24,216 nt of DNA from an uncultured Lachnospiraceae bacterium (GCA_946533525.1 CAMNBW010000004.1:1-24216); one strand, 5' to 3'. Positions 9,146-16,946 are shown, counted from the stretch's first letter. Program-made: numbers and translations. The notes: generated by a model from the letters alone, not told the origin.

Positions 9146-9176
9146 TATTAGATTTCAATATTAAGTAAATTTTTTG

Positions 9177-10295
9177 TTACATAATATATCTGTCGCCCTC
9201 GGCAACGACAACCTGTACGCCGTTCTCTCCCTTGTAGTAAGCATTTGCACGTATCGTGCCCCTGCTCTCAACTATACAGTTCTCAAGGTGGGCGTTGTCG
9301 CCGATATATACGTCATTCAGGATTATACAGTTCTTGATGTAGCAGTTATTTCCCACGAATACCTTCCTGAACAGCACCGAATCCTCTACCGCACCGTTGA
9401 TGATACAGCCGGAGGAGATAAGGCTGTTGGATACGTGCGTTCCAACATTAAACTTTGCGGGAGGAAGGTCTTCAACCTTGGAATAAACATCGGGGTAGGT
9501 CCTGAAGAAATAGTCCCGAACCTCCGGCTTTAAGAAGGCCATGTTTACCTTAAAGTAATCCTCCACCGTGGAAATATTGCCCCAGTAATCCTTGAGCTTA
9601 TAGCCGTAGATCTTCTTAAGTCCCCTGTAACGGATAATGATGTCCCGTACGAAATCGTAGCGCTCCTCTTCCGCAGCCTTCTCTATGAGCTCTATGAGCT
9701 GGCGCCTTCTGATAATGTAGATACCGCAGGAAACAGTGTTTGTGCTGGCTACAACGGGCTTTTCCTCAAAATCCTCTATGAGGGACTCCTCGTTCATCTT
9801 TATAACTCCGAAGCGCTCAACGTTTGCGCCCTCTCCCATGTCCTTGCATACAACGGTTATGTCGGCCTTTTTATCGATATGGTACTCGATGACCTTGTTG
9901 TAATCCAGCTTATAGATGCCGTCGCCGGAAGCTATGACTACATAGGGCTCATGGCTGTTCTTCAGGTATGAAAGATTCTGGTAGATGGAATCCGCTGTTC
10001 CTCTGTACCAGGAATTGTTTTCTGTAGTAACCGTGGGAGTGAATACGTAAAGACCTCCCTGCTTACGTCCGAAATCCCACCACTTCGAAGAGCTCAAATG
10101 CTCGTTAAGGGATCTCGAGTTGTACTGGGTAAATACAGCCACCTGCTGGATATGTGAATTCGTCATATTACTTAAGGCGAAATCTATGCTCCTGTATGCA
10201 CCCGCGATCGGCATGGCAGCTACGGCTCTTTTGCGGGTGAGCTCTTTCATTCTGTGGTTATTTCCGCCTGCCAAAATGATTCCTATAGCTCTCAT
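9177..10295 (-). CDS. glgD: GlgD, regulatory subunit of glucose-1-phosphate adenylyltransferase
   Basis: In Firmicutes, GlgD pairs with GlgC to form the ADP-glucose pyrophosphorylase that starts glycogen synthesis; GlgD alone is usually poorly active. The 372-residue protein has the nucleotidyltransferase fold, but its N-terminal loop reads GGNNHRMKELT (10-20) where GlgC has GGQGSRLGVLT. At the catalytic position it has SGDGIYKLDY (123-132) rather than SGDHIYKMDY. A left-handed beta-helix of hexapeptide repeats occupies the C-terminal quarter, which is shorter than in GlgC. Its ATG overlaps the glgC stop as ATGA, so translation is coupled and the subunits are probably made in near-equal amounts. 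Confidence 0.95.
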   Translation of the reverse strand: MRAIGIILAGGNNHRMKELTRKRAVAAMPIAGAYRSIDFALSNMTNSHIQQVAVFTQYNSRSLNEHLSSSKWWDFGRKQGGLYVFTPTVTTENNSWYRGTADSIYQNLSYLKNSHEPYVVIASGDGIYKLDYNKVIEYHIDKKADITVVCKDMGEGANVERFGVIKMNEESLIEDFEEKPVVASTNTVSCGIYIIRRRQLIELIEKAAEEERYDFVRDIIIRYRGLKKIYGYKLKDYWGNISTVEDYFKVNMAFLKPEVRDYFFRTYPDVYSKVEDLPPAKFNVGTHVSNSLISSGCIINGAVEDSVLFRKVFVGNNCYIKNCIILNDVYIGDNAHLENCIVESRGTIRANAYYKGENGVQVVVAEGDRYIM

Positions 10296-11569
10296 GCCCT
10301 GTCACCACCCTTTATTATAGATTTTCCCGAAGGAATGATATTGTCGGCAATTTCATTCTCCTTAAACTCGCCGGATAATACGGTATTCTTTCCTATTACA
10401 AGGTTCGAAGGAATAATTGACTTCTCAGCGATGGTAACGAGTCCGTGGTTATAAATTCCGGGGAATTCCTCGTTCTCCTTCTCTTCGCCCTCTCCGGTCC
10501 TTACCTTGTCGCCGATCTTGGCTTCCTCGGCAATTATGGTCTTCTCTATATTGCAGTGGTTTCCTATTGTAACGTCGTTCATTATTATTGAATCGTGTAC
10601 AACGGTTCCCTCTCCGATAACCACGTCACAGCCGATAACGGAATTATAGACCTTTCCGTATATGGTGGAGCCGGAGCCGATTATGCTCTTTTCAACCACC
10701 GAACCCGCCGCAAGATACTGGGGCGGAAGGGTAACGCTCTTGGTATATATTCTCCAGTATTCCTCGTAAAGATTGAACTCGGGAATAATGTCGATGAGCT
10801 CCATATTTGCTTCCCAGTAGGAATTAAGGGTTCCAACGTCCTTCCAGTAGCCGTTGTACTCGAAGGCGTAGAGCCTTTCTCCCTTTTCGTGGCAATAGGG
10901 GATAACGTGCTTACCGAAGTCCAGATTAGGCTGCTCCTCCTGAGCGATGAGCGCTTCCTTAAGGCTCTTCCAGGTGAAGATGTAGATACCCATGGACGCC
11001 AGATTGCTCCTGGGATGTTCGGGCTTCTCCTCGAAATCAACTATCTTCTTATTTTCATCGGTGATAACTATACCGAAACGCTTTGCCTCCTCGATCGGTA
11101 CCGGCATGGCGGCGATGGTGACATCGGCGTCGCACTGCTTGTGGAAGTCCAGCATCACCTCGTAGTCCATCTTATATATATGATCCCCGGATAATATAAG
11201 AACGTATTCGGGATTGTAGCTTTCCATATACTCAATATTCTGGTAAATAGCATTAGCCGTTCCCGTATACCATTCACTGTTTACGTTTCTCTCAAAGGGC
11301 GGAAGAACACGGACGCCTCCGATATTTCTGTCCAGATCCCACGGAGTTCCTATTCCGATATGATTATTGAGCTTCAGCGGTTGGTACTGAGTCAATACAC
11401 CCACTGTGTCAATACCAGAATTAATACAGTTACTTAGCGGAAAGTCGATGATCCTGTATTTTCCGCCAAAGGGGACGGCCGGTTTTGCCATGTGTGTGGT
11501 AAGAACGCCAAGTCTGCTTCCCTGCCCTCCCGCAAGAAGCATGGCTATCATTTCCTTTTTTACTACCAT
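10292..11569 (-). CDS. glgC: Glucose-1-phosphate adenylyltransferase, catalytic subunit
   Basis: Makes ADP-glucose from ATP and glucose-1-phosphate, the committed step of glycogen synthesis. Visible features are the nucleotide loop GGQGSRLGVLT (14-24), the metal and substrate motif SGDHIYKMDY (127-136), DFEEKP (178-183) and a C-terminal beta-helix of hexapeptide repeats. An upstream in-frame GTG at 11578 would add three residues, but it lies inside the ribosome binding site AGGAGAGGTGA. The ATG at 11569 is better spaced and gives a 425-residue protein beginning MVVKKEMIAMLLAGG, so I chose it. It forms an operon with glgD and has a clear promoter at 11631-11659. Confidence 0.96.
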   Translation of the reverse strand: MVVKKEMIAMLLAGGQGSRLGVLTTHMAKPAVPFGGKYRIIDFPLSNCINSGIDTVGVLTQYQPLKLNNHIGIGTPWDLDRNIGGVRVLPPFERNVNSEWYTGTANAIYQNIEYMESYNPEYVLILSGDHIYKMDYEVMLDFHKQCDADVTIAAMPVPIEEAKRFGIVITDENKKIVDFEEKPEHPRSNLASMGIYIFTWKSLKEALIAQEEQPNLDFGKHVIPYCHEKGERLYAFEYNGYWKDVGTLNSYWEANMELIDIIPEFNLYEEYWRIYTKSVTLPPQYLAAGSVVEKSIIGSGSTIYGKVYNSVIGCDVVIGEGTVVHDSIIMNDVTIGNHCNIEKTIIAEEAKIGDKVRTGEGEEKENEEFPGIYNHGLVTIAEKSIIPSNLVIGKNTVLSGEFKENEIADNIIPSGKSIIKGGDRA

Positions 11570-11630
11570 TCGCTTCACCTCTCCTGTAATTAGTTACTTC
11601 GTACAATTCATATAAGAATAAAGTGTATAC

Positions 11631-11659
11631 ATTATATCACCTTAAGTTCTTTTTGTGAA
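11631..11659 (-). promoter_or_regulatory. glgCD promoter
   Basis: On the minus strand TTCACA (11659-11654) and TATAAT (11636-11631) are 17 bases apart, and TGA before the -10 makes it an extended -10. The predicted start is near 11624, giving a leader of about 55 bases. Confidence 0.7.
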
Positions 11660-11708
11660 TATTTTTAGAAATTTTTGTTTTTTGGGTACTTCTTTTGTTC
11701 ATAATGCA

Positions 11709-11760
11709 CAAGATTTTATACAATATCTTGGGTTTGTCCTTTTACAACTCATATATCTTG
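11709..11760. promoter_or_regulatory. Candidate operator repeats in the glgC-murC divergent region
   Basis: CAAGAT (11709-11714) and ATCTTG (11725-11730) form an inverted repeat with a 10-base spacer. The half-site ATATCTTG recurs at 11723-11730 and 11753-11760, exactly 30 bases apart, about three helical turns. They lie upstream of both the glgC and murC promoters. The binding protein is unknown. Confidence 0.35.
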
Positions 11761-11787
11761 AAAAAAACTTTTCATATCCTGCACCTT

Positions 11788-11816
11788 TTGACTCATTAAT
11801 TATATGCCTTTATAAT
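11788..11816 (+). promoter_or_regulatory. murC promoter placing the start codon at +1
   Basis: TTGACT (11788-11793), a 17-base spacer and TATAAT (11811-11816) make a near-consensus promoter. The usual +1 distance puts the transcript start at 11823-11824, which is the A of the murC ATG. Confidence 0.75.
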
Positions 11817-11823
11817 AGCTGTT

Positions 11824-13206
11824 ATGGATAAATTTAATTTTAATGATAAAAAACATATTCACTTTATCGGTATCGGCGGTATAAGTATGAGCGGACTTGC
11901 GGAGCTCATGCTGCAAAACGGCTTTAAGGTGTCCGGCTCGGACTCCGGCAAAAGCGGCATTACCGAAAACCTTGAGCGGCTGGGGGCGAAGATCTCTGTT
12001 CCCCAGGCGGCCGAAAACATCACAGACGATGTGGATATGGTAGTCTACACCGCTGCCATTCACGAGAATAATCCGGAGCTTATGGAGGTCAGGAGGCGCT
12101 CTGTCCCCGCGTATACACGGGCGGAATTTCTCGGTGCGGTCATGATGGATTACTCATATTCCATTGCTGTCGCCGGTACTCACGGTAAAACCACAACCAC
12201 CGGCATGATTTCCGAGATCATGCTCTCTACGGACAAGGATCCCACAATTTCCATCGGTGGCATGCTCCCCTCGATCCACGGGAATTTCCGCTGCGGGTCC
12301 AGGGACATCTTCATCACGGAGGCCTGCGAATACACCAATTCATTTTTAAGCCTGGTTCCGAAAACGGAGATCATCTTAAATATAGACGCGGATCATCTGG
12401 ACTTTTTCAAGGATCTCGACGATATACGAAATTCCTTCAGGAAGTTTGCGGAGCTTATCCCCGAGGACGGAAACCTTGTGATAAATTCGGATATACCCGA
12501 TCTCGCGCAGTTTACCGCAGGGCTTAAATGCAATATCTTCACCTACGGGCTTGCTCCCGGGGCGGATTATTATCCCGAAAACATCAGCTACGACGAGAAC
12601 GCCCACGGTGAATTCGACCTGTGCGGTAAGGACGGGAAAGTCATTACGCATATAAAGCTCTCCATTCCGGGGCTTCATAATATAGGAAACTCCATTGCTG
12701 CCTTTATCGCAGCGCAGCAGGCCGGAGCGGATACCGGGACTATCGCGGAGGCCCTTAAAGGCTTCGGGGGGACGGAGCGGCGCTTTGAGGCAAAGGGGAG
12801 CTTTGGCGGTGTGCAGGTCATCGACGACTACGCCCACCATCCGACGGAGATCCGGGCGACCCTCACAACCGCGCAGAAAACCCCGCATAATACCCTATGG
12901 TGCGTATTCCAGCCCCATACCTATTCAAGGACAAAGGCCCTTTTTAACGAGCTGGCCGAGGCTCTTTCCATAGCCGACAGAGTGGTTTTAGCCGATATTT
13001 ATGCCGCGAGGGAGACCGACGACCTCGGAGTCAGCTCCCGGCTTCTCTCCGAAAAGATCGAAGAGCTGGGTACAAAGTCATATTATTTCCCCTCATTTGA
13101 AGAAATTGAAAAATTTTTAGAGGAAAATTGTATGCACGGAGATTTGTTAATAACCATGGGTGCCGGAGACGTATATAAAATCGGAGACGCACTTCTCAGT
13201 AAATAA
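11824..13206 (+). CDS. murC: UDP-N-acetylmuramate--L-alanine ligase
   Basis: Adds L-alanine to UDP-MurNAc, the first amino-acid step of peptidoglycan precursor synthesis in the cytoplasm. The 460-residue protein has the N-terminal Rossmann motif GIGGISMSG (16-24), the Mur ligase ATP loop GTHGKTTTT (118-126), the central-domain EACEY segment (about 161-165) and the C-terminal DDYAHHPTE motif (about 335-343). The start matches the family, where the N-terminus leads almost directly into HFIGIGG. There is no Shine-Dalgarno sequence and the promoter sits so close that the mRNA is probably leaderless. A strong terminator begins 11 bases after the stop codon. Confidence 0.97.
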   Translation: MDKFNFNDKKHIHFIGIGGISMSGLAELMLQNGFKVSGSDSGKSGITENLERLGAKISVPQAAENITDDVDMVVYTAAIHENNPELMEVRRRSVPAYTRAEFLGAVMMDYSYSIAVAGTHGKTTTTGMISEIMLSTDKDPTISIGGMLPSIHGNFRCGSRDIFITEACEYTNSFLSLVPKTEIILNIDADHLDFFKDLDDIRNSFRKFAELIPEDGNLVINSDIPDLAQFTAGLKCNIFTYGLAPGADYYPENISYDENAHGEFDLCGKDGKVITHIKLSIPGLHNIGNSIAAFIAAQQAGADTGTIAEALKGFGGTERRFEAKGSFGGVQVIDDYAHHPTEIRATLTTAQKTPHNTLWCVFQPHTYSRTKALFNELAEALSIADRVVLADIYAARETDDLGVSSRLLSEKIEELGTKSYYFPSFEEIEKFLEENCMHGDLLITMGAGDVYKIGDALLSK

Positions 13207-13330
13207 TTATCCACATTATCCACAATTTTTAAATTTTTTTATGAGTTTAAAAATTGTGGATTTTTTTGTACGTATTTTTCAAAAATTTAATAATTTATCC
13301 ACACTATCCACGGTATCCACCTTATGCGCA
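13207..13330 (+). promoter_or_regulatory. Array of DnaA-box-like 9-mers
   Basis: Three perfect TTATCCACA boxes lie at 13207-13215, 13216-13224 (directly abutting) and 13295-13303. The third is followed without gaps by CTATCCACG (13304-13312), GTATCCACC (13313-13321) and TTATGCGCA (13322-13330). A reverse-strand relative, AAATCCACA when read on minus, lies at 13255-13263. An AT-rich stretch (13262-13297) separates the two groups. TTATCCACA is the classical high-affinity DnaA box; binding here is inferred. Confidence 0.75.
13218..13267 (+). terminator. murC intrinsic terminator
   Basis: A perfect 16-bp stem (13218-13233 with 13246-13261) closes a 12-base loop and is followed by six T residues. 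The left arm contains seven bases of the second DnaA box and the right arm carries its mirror image. Confidence 0.85.
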
Positions 13331-13368
13331 AAACCGCTATTTTACTGGGTTTCGGAGCCTTCGCCGGA

Positions 13369-13396
13369 TTGATTTAGATTTTCTTTATGCTATAAT
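13369..13396 (+). promoter_or_regulatory. Promoter of the dnaD-like / dnaC-like / prs operon
   Basis: TTGATT (13369-13374) and TATAAT (13391-13396) are separated by 16 bases, with TGC directly before the -10 (extended -10). The predicted start is near 13403, giving a leader of about 72 bases. The DnaA-box array ends about 40 bases upstream. Confidence 0.75.
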
Positions 13397-13473
13397 CTCT
13401 CACGGGAAAAGAAATACGGCTGACTAAAGACTGAATAAAGCTAAGCCGGCCGGATAGTAAAGGTTTGGGAAAA

Positions 13474-13482
13474 AGTGGATAA
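13474..13482 (-). promoter_or_regulatory. DnaA-box-like site over the dnaD-like start codon
   Basis: AGTGGATAA on the plus strand reads TTATCCACT on the minus strand, one mismatch from the consensus box. It covers the GTG start codon at 13475-13477. Confidence 0.45.
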
Positions 13483-14662
13483 CGAGATAAAGCTATACGG
13501 CTCGGAGAACAATTTTACTCCGGTGCCGAACATTTTTATCGATAAATATATGTCCGCAGCTAACGAGATACAGCTTAAGATATATCTGTACCTTCTGCGC
13601 TGTGCGACCCATGGAGGCTTCAGCATCAAAAAGGCCTCCGATTCTTTGAATTTCTCCGAAGGGGATATCTTAAGCTCTTTGGATTACTGGCACCATCAGG
13701 GGCTTTTGTCCCTGGACTACGCCAATGGTGTGCTCTGCTCTGCGGCTTTGCGCACTCCTTCCGAGAATCCTGTGCCTCTTAAGGCGCCTGTCGAGACCGG
13801 GCACTATGCTGCCGCTGCCGTGCAGACATCTACCGATTTCATGGTGCATAGGAGCGTGAGCTCTCCCGTTGTTCCCGCTGTTACCGTTACCGCTGCCGCT
13901 GCCCCTGCCCCTGCTGCGGCTGCTCCGGCTGTGCGTACTGCCTCTCCTGTCAAAGAGGTTGTCGGGGGTGTCGATGCTGTTCCTGCCGCAAAGTTCTATT
14001 CCAAGGATCAGTTGGACAAATTCAACAGCCAGGAAGACATTAAGGAGCTCCTCTTCATTACCAAGGAGTATTTCGGACGGCCTCTGACCATGCCCGAGAC
14101 CAATTCCGTCCTATATATATATGATACTTTAAAGTTTCCTCCCGCTCTAATCGAGTACCTGATCGAATACTGTGTCGATACGGGGCACAGGAGCATGAAA
14201 TACATCGAAAAGGTGGCCATCGCCTGGCATGAGGACGGCATTCGCAATGTCACCGCGGCCAAGATAAGGACAGCCTCCTTTGCCGATGCCGATCAGGAAG
14301 CAGTTCGCAGGGCTTTCGGGATAAATAACCGTTCTCTGGCCCAGGAGGAGCTGCGCTATGTCAAAAAGTGGAAAAATGACCTCGGCTTCGACATGGAGCT
14401 AATCCTCATGGCGGTAGACCGATGCATCATCACTACGGGCAACGCGAGCTTTAAATACGTGGACAAGACCCTTGAAAACTGGAAGAAGCTGGATATTCAG
14501 ACCCCGGACGACGTCGCTTTGGCGGATAAGGTTCATCGCAGCAGCAAAAAGAGTATCCCTGCCTCCGGTACGAATTCGCCTCCGCCCGGAGACCAATTCC
14601 GCAATTACAGCGAACGCAGCTACGATTACTCAGCTCTTGAAAAAGAATTTGCAAAGAATTAG
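13475..14662 (+). CDS. DnaD-domain primosome/replication initiation protein
   Basis: Probably acts in helicase loading at origins or restarted forks, as DnaD and DnaB do in Bacillus. The 395-residue protein has an N-terminal winged-helix-like region (about 15-90, with VPNIFIDKYM). An alanine/proline/valine-rich low-complexity linker follows (about 95-170), then two tandem DnaD C-terminal (DDBH2) domains. Each domain shows the Y-x(7)-W-x(4)-I hallmark: YIEKVAIAWHEDGI (243-256) and YVDKTLENWKKLDI (328-341). The GTG start fits the family N-terminus; its ribosome binding site is weak (GGG about seven bases upstream). It is the first gene of an operon, 12 bases before the helicase-loader gene. The exact functional equivalent (DnaD or DnaB) cannot be settled from sequence. 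Confidence 0.92.
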   Translation: MDNEIKLYGSENNFTPVPNIFIDKYMSAANEIQLKIYLYLLRCATHGGFSIKKASDSLNFSEGDILSSLDYWHHQGLLSLDYANGVLCSAALRTPSENPVPLKAPVETGHYAAAAVQTSTDFMVHRSVSSPVVPAVTVTAAAAPAPAAAAPAVRTASPVKEVVGGVDAVPAAKFYSKDQLDKFNSQEDIKELLFITKEYFGRPLTMPETNSVLYIYDTLKFPPALIEYLIEYCVDTGHRSMKYIEKVAIAWHEDGIRNVTAAKIRTASFADADQEAVRRAFGINNRSLAQEELRYVKKWKNDLGFDMELILMAVDRCIITTGNASFKYVDKTLENWKKLDIQTPDDVALADKVHRSSKKSIPASGTNSPPPGDQFRNYSERSYDYSALEKEFAKN

Positions 14663-14674
14663 AGGTACGGCAAA

Positions 14675-15637
14675 ATGGCACTTTCCAACTCAGTTTATGA
14701 TGAAATAATGCACGAATATGAGCTCATCCGTTATAATAACGATATGGTACGCAGGGACAGAACTGTTGAGGTAGAGGAGAAGATACCGGAATTTCGTGAG
14801 ATCTCCGATAAGATCATAACCCTGGCCTTTTCATCGGCCAAGGATTTTATCCGGGGCAACGATACTTCCTTAAACGGCGTGGGCGGAAAGATCTCCGAGC
14901 TTTCCAAAAAGAAGAGGAAGCTCCTTTCAGAAAACGGGTTTCCCGAGGACTATCTTTCTCCTATATATAAGTGTCCCGACTGCCATGATACCGGCTATGT
15001 GGACAATAAGCGCTGTCACTGCTTAAACAGCCGCCTCGCCTATTCCCGTTATAATCAGGCCGGGATACAGCAGGTCCTGACCAAGGAAAACTTTTCTTCC
15101 TTTGACTTTAACTGCTATTCTCCCGAGGTTGTGGGCGAGATGCACAAGGTCTATGACGATGCCCGCAAATATGTTGAGAATTTCCATAAGAGCTTTAAAA
15201 ATCTTCTCTTTCTCGGCTCTGTGGGAAGCGGGAAAACCTACATGACTAACTGTATCGTAAAGGCACTTTTGGACAGGGGCTGTTTTTGCCTTTATTTCTC
15301 GGCCTTCAGCCTTTTCGATACTCTTTCGGACTATATTTTCGGCAATAAGAGCAAGGACGAAAAGACAGAGCTGCAGCAGGATCTTTACTCCTGCGACCTC
15401 CTTGTCATAGATGATCTTGGAACTGAAGTAACAAATAGCTTTGTTCGTTCGCAATTTTTTGCTATACTTAATGAGAGGGCTATCAGACAGAAACCCACTA
15501 TAATCTCCAGCAACCTTTCGCTGGAGAAGATTCAGACAGACTACTCCGAGCGCTCTTTTTCCAGGCTCCTCAGCAGCTCGGATCTCTACCGCTTCAACAG
15601 TGCGGACATCAGACTCAGAAAGAGAGAAAGAGAATAA
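14675..15637 (+). CDS. DnaC/DnaI-like AAA+ helicase loader
   Basis: Likely loads the replicative helicase onto DNA. The 320-residue protein has an N-terminal helical region that would contact the helicase. A zinc-binding cluster follows, with C100 and C103 in YKCPDCHDTGY and C114 and C116 in RCHC. The AAA+ domain shows Walker A GSVGSGKT (181-188), Walker B LLVIDDLG (242-249), sensor-1 asparagine N280 in ISSN and candidate arginine-finger residues around 293-297. DnaI of Bacillus has the same layout. The ATG follows a GAGG ribosome binding site. It sits between the dnaD-like gene (12-base gap) and prs (2-base gap), so the three are almost certainly one transcript. Confidence 0.93.
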   Translation: MALSNSVYDEIMHEYELIRYNNDMVRRDRTVEVEEKIPEFREISDKIITLAFSSAKDFIRGNDTSLNGVGGKISELSKKKRKLLSENGFPEDYLSPIYKCPDCHDTGYVDNKRCHCLNSRLAYSRYNQAGIQQVLTKENFSSFDFNCYSPEVVGEMHKVYDDARKYVENFHKSFKNLLFLGSVGSGKTYMTNCIVKALLDRGCFCLYFSAFSLFDTLSDYIFGNKSKDEKTELQQDLYSCDLLVIDDLGTEVTNSFVRSQFFAILNERAIRQKPTIISSNLSLEKIQTDYSERSFSRLLSSSDLYRFNSADIRLRKRERE

Positions 15638-15639
15638 AT

Positions 15640-16824
15640 ATGTCAATTCATGCCGGAAAACGTAAACTCGAGACAATACCAGTAGGAACCCTGGGCGTTA
15701 TCGCCCTGACAGGGTGTGACAAGATGGCAGGAATGGTTGATAAATACCTTGTCAACTGGCGCACCGAAAGAGAGCATGAGCACAAAAATACTCTTGCCTT
15801 TTCCGGCTATCAGCGCGATTCCTATCTTATCAGCACCAGGATTTCCCGTTTCGGCTCCGGGGAAGCCAAGGGAAGTATAAACGAGTCCATTAGAGGTATG
15901 GATCTCTTCCTTCTGGTGGATATATGCAACTACAGCGTTTCCTACAGGCTCTGCGGACGCGAGAACCGGATGTCTCCCGACGACCACTACCAGGATCTTA
16001 AGAGGATAATCTCCGCTGTGGGTGGCAGGGCCCGGAGGATCTCGGTTATCATGCCCTTCCTTTATGAGGGCAGGCAGCACAAGAGAAATTCAAGGGAATC
16101 TCTCGACTGCGCGATCGCGCTTCAGGAGCTCGTACAGATGGGTGTGGACAATATCATAACCTTCGACGCCCATGATGCCAGAGTTCAAAACGCTATTCCC
16201 CTTCACGGGTTCGAAACTATTCAGCCGGCATATCAGTTTATTAAGGGACTCCTCTATAATGTTAAGGATCTGAACATAGATTCTTCCCACATGATGGTGG
16301 TAAGTCCTGACGAGGGCGGAATGAGCCGGGCGATCTATATTGCGAACGTCCTCGGTCTCGACATGGGTATGTTCTATAAAAGAAGGGATTACACCACCGT
16401 AGTTAACGGCAAAAATCCTATCGTTGCCCATGAATTTCTCGGTGCTTCGGTGGAGGGCAAGGATATTCTTGTTATCGACGATATGATCTCCTCCGGCGAC
16501 AGTGTTATCGAGGTTGCGCAGGAGTTAAAGAGGCGCAAGGCGAACCGGATATTTATAATGGCGACCTTCGGACTCTTTACCCAGGGTCTTGAGCGCTTCG
16601 ACAAAGCCTACGAGGATGGCATTATCTACCGCATCCTGACCACCAACAGCATTTATCAGCCCCCCGAGCTTCTTGAGAGAAGCTACTATATTTCCTGCGA
16701 TCTGAGTAAATATATAGCCTTCATTATCGATACCTTAAATCACGATTCTTCCATCAGTGACCTTTTAAATCCGAATAACAGGATCCAGTCTTTGGTTGCA
16801 AGATATAAAAACGGAGAGGTGTAA
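15640..16824 (+). CDS. prs: Ribose-phosphate pyrophosphokinase, long divergent type
   Basis: Makes PRPP from ribose-5-phosphate and ATP for nucleotide, NAD, histidine and tryptophan synthesis. The fold is recognisable: an SRFGSGEAKGSINESIRG segment (about 69-86, like the family FSDGE...ESVRG), FDAHDARVQ (175-183) and VVSPDEGGMSRA (220-231). The lysine/arginine flexible loop KRRDY (247-251) and the PRPP loop VIDDMISSGDS (278-288) are also present. At 394 residues it is about 75 longer than usual, with an N-terminal insertion around residues 40-65. The family RQDRK motif is replaced by GRQHKR (144-149). Such forms are, to my knowledge, common in Lachnospiraceae. Its terminator overlaps the stop codon. 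Loss of activity cannot be excluded but seems unlikely, since the key acidic loops are kept. Confidence 0.88.
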   Translation: MSIHAGKRKLETIPVGTLGVIALTGCDKMAGMVDKYLVNWRTEREHEHKNTLAFSGYQRDSYLISTRISRFGSGEAKGSINESIRGMDLFLLVDICNYSVSYRLCGRENRMSPDDHYQDLKRIISAVGGRARRISVIMPFLYEGRQHKRNSRESLDCAIALQELVQMGVDNIITFDAHDARVQNAIPLHGFETIQPAYQFIKGLLYNVKDLNIDSSHMMVVSPDEGGMSRAIYIANVLGLDMGMFYKRRDYTTVVNGKNPIVAHEFLGASVEGKDILVIDDMISSGDSVIEVAQELKRRKANRIFIMATFGLFTQGLERFDKAYEDGIIYRILTTNSIYQPPELLERSYYISCDLSKYIAFIIDTLNHDSSISDLLNPNNRIQSLVARYKNGEV

Positions 16825-16850
16825 AACGCTTCCCTCTCCGTCGCAATTTT
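16811..16850 (+). terminator. Terminator of the dnaD-like/dnaC-like/prs operon
   Basis: ACGGAGAGG (16811-16819) pairs perfectly with CCTCTCCGT (16833-16841) around a 13-base loop containing the prs stop codon. CGCAATTTT follows, so the T-tract is short and displaced. Confidence 0.65.
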
Positions 16851-16946
16851 AAGTTCTGCATTTGCCCTGATGTCCTGTCAGCGGCTGAGTGGAACCAGAC
16901 TGCTTAGAACCTTCCTGATTCGGGCTCGGTTCAGGCTGGTTTTACA

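Noticed and set aside
13207..13330. CRISPR array or plasmid iteron interpretation of the 9-mer repeats
   Set aside because: The units are contiguous 9-mers without spacers, match the DnaA box rather than longer iterons, and there is no Rep or cas gene nearby.
16852..16941. A 30-codon open stretch (Q/P/S/G-rich) on the minus strand just after the 817-residue protein gene, possible extension by frameshift
   Set aside because: It has no start codon and is preceded in frame by a stop (16944-16942), so no simple slip from the upstream gene reaches it. The stretch also has several small inverted repeats, none with a T-tract.
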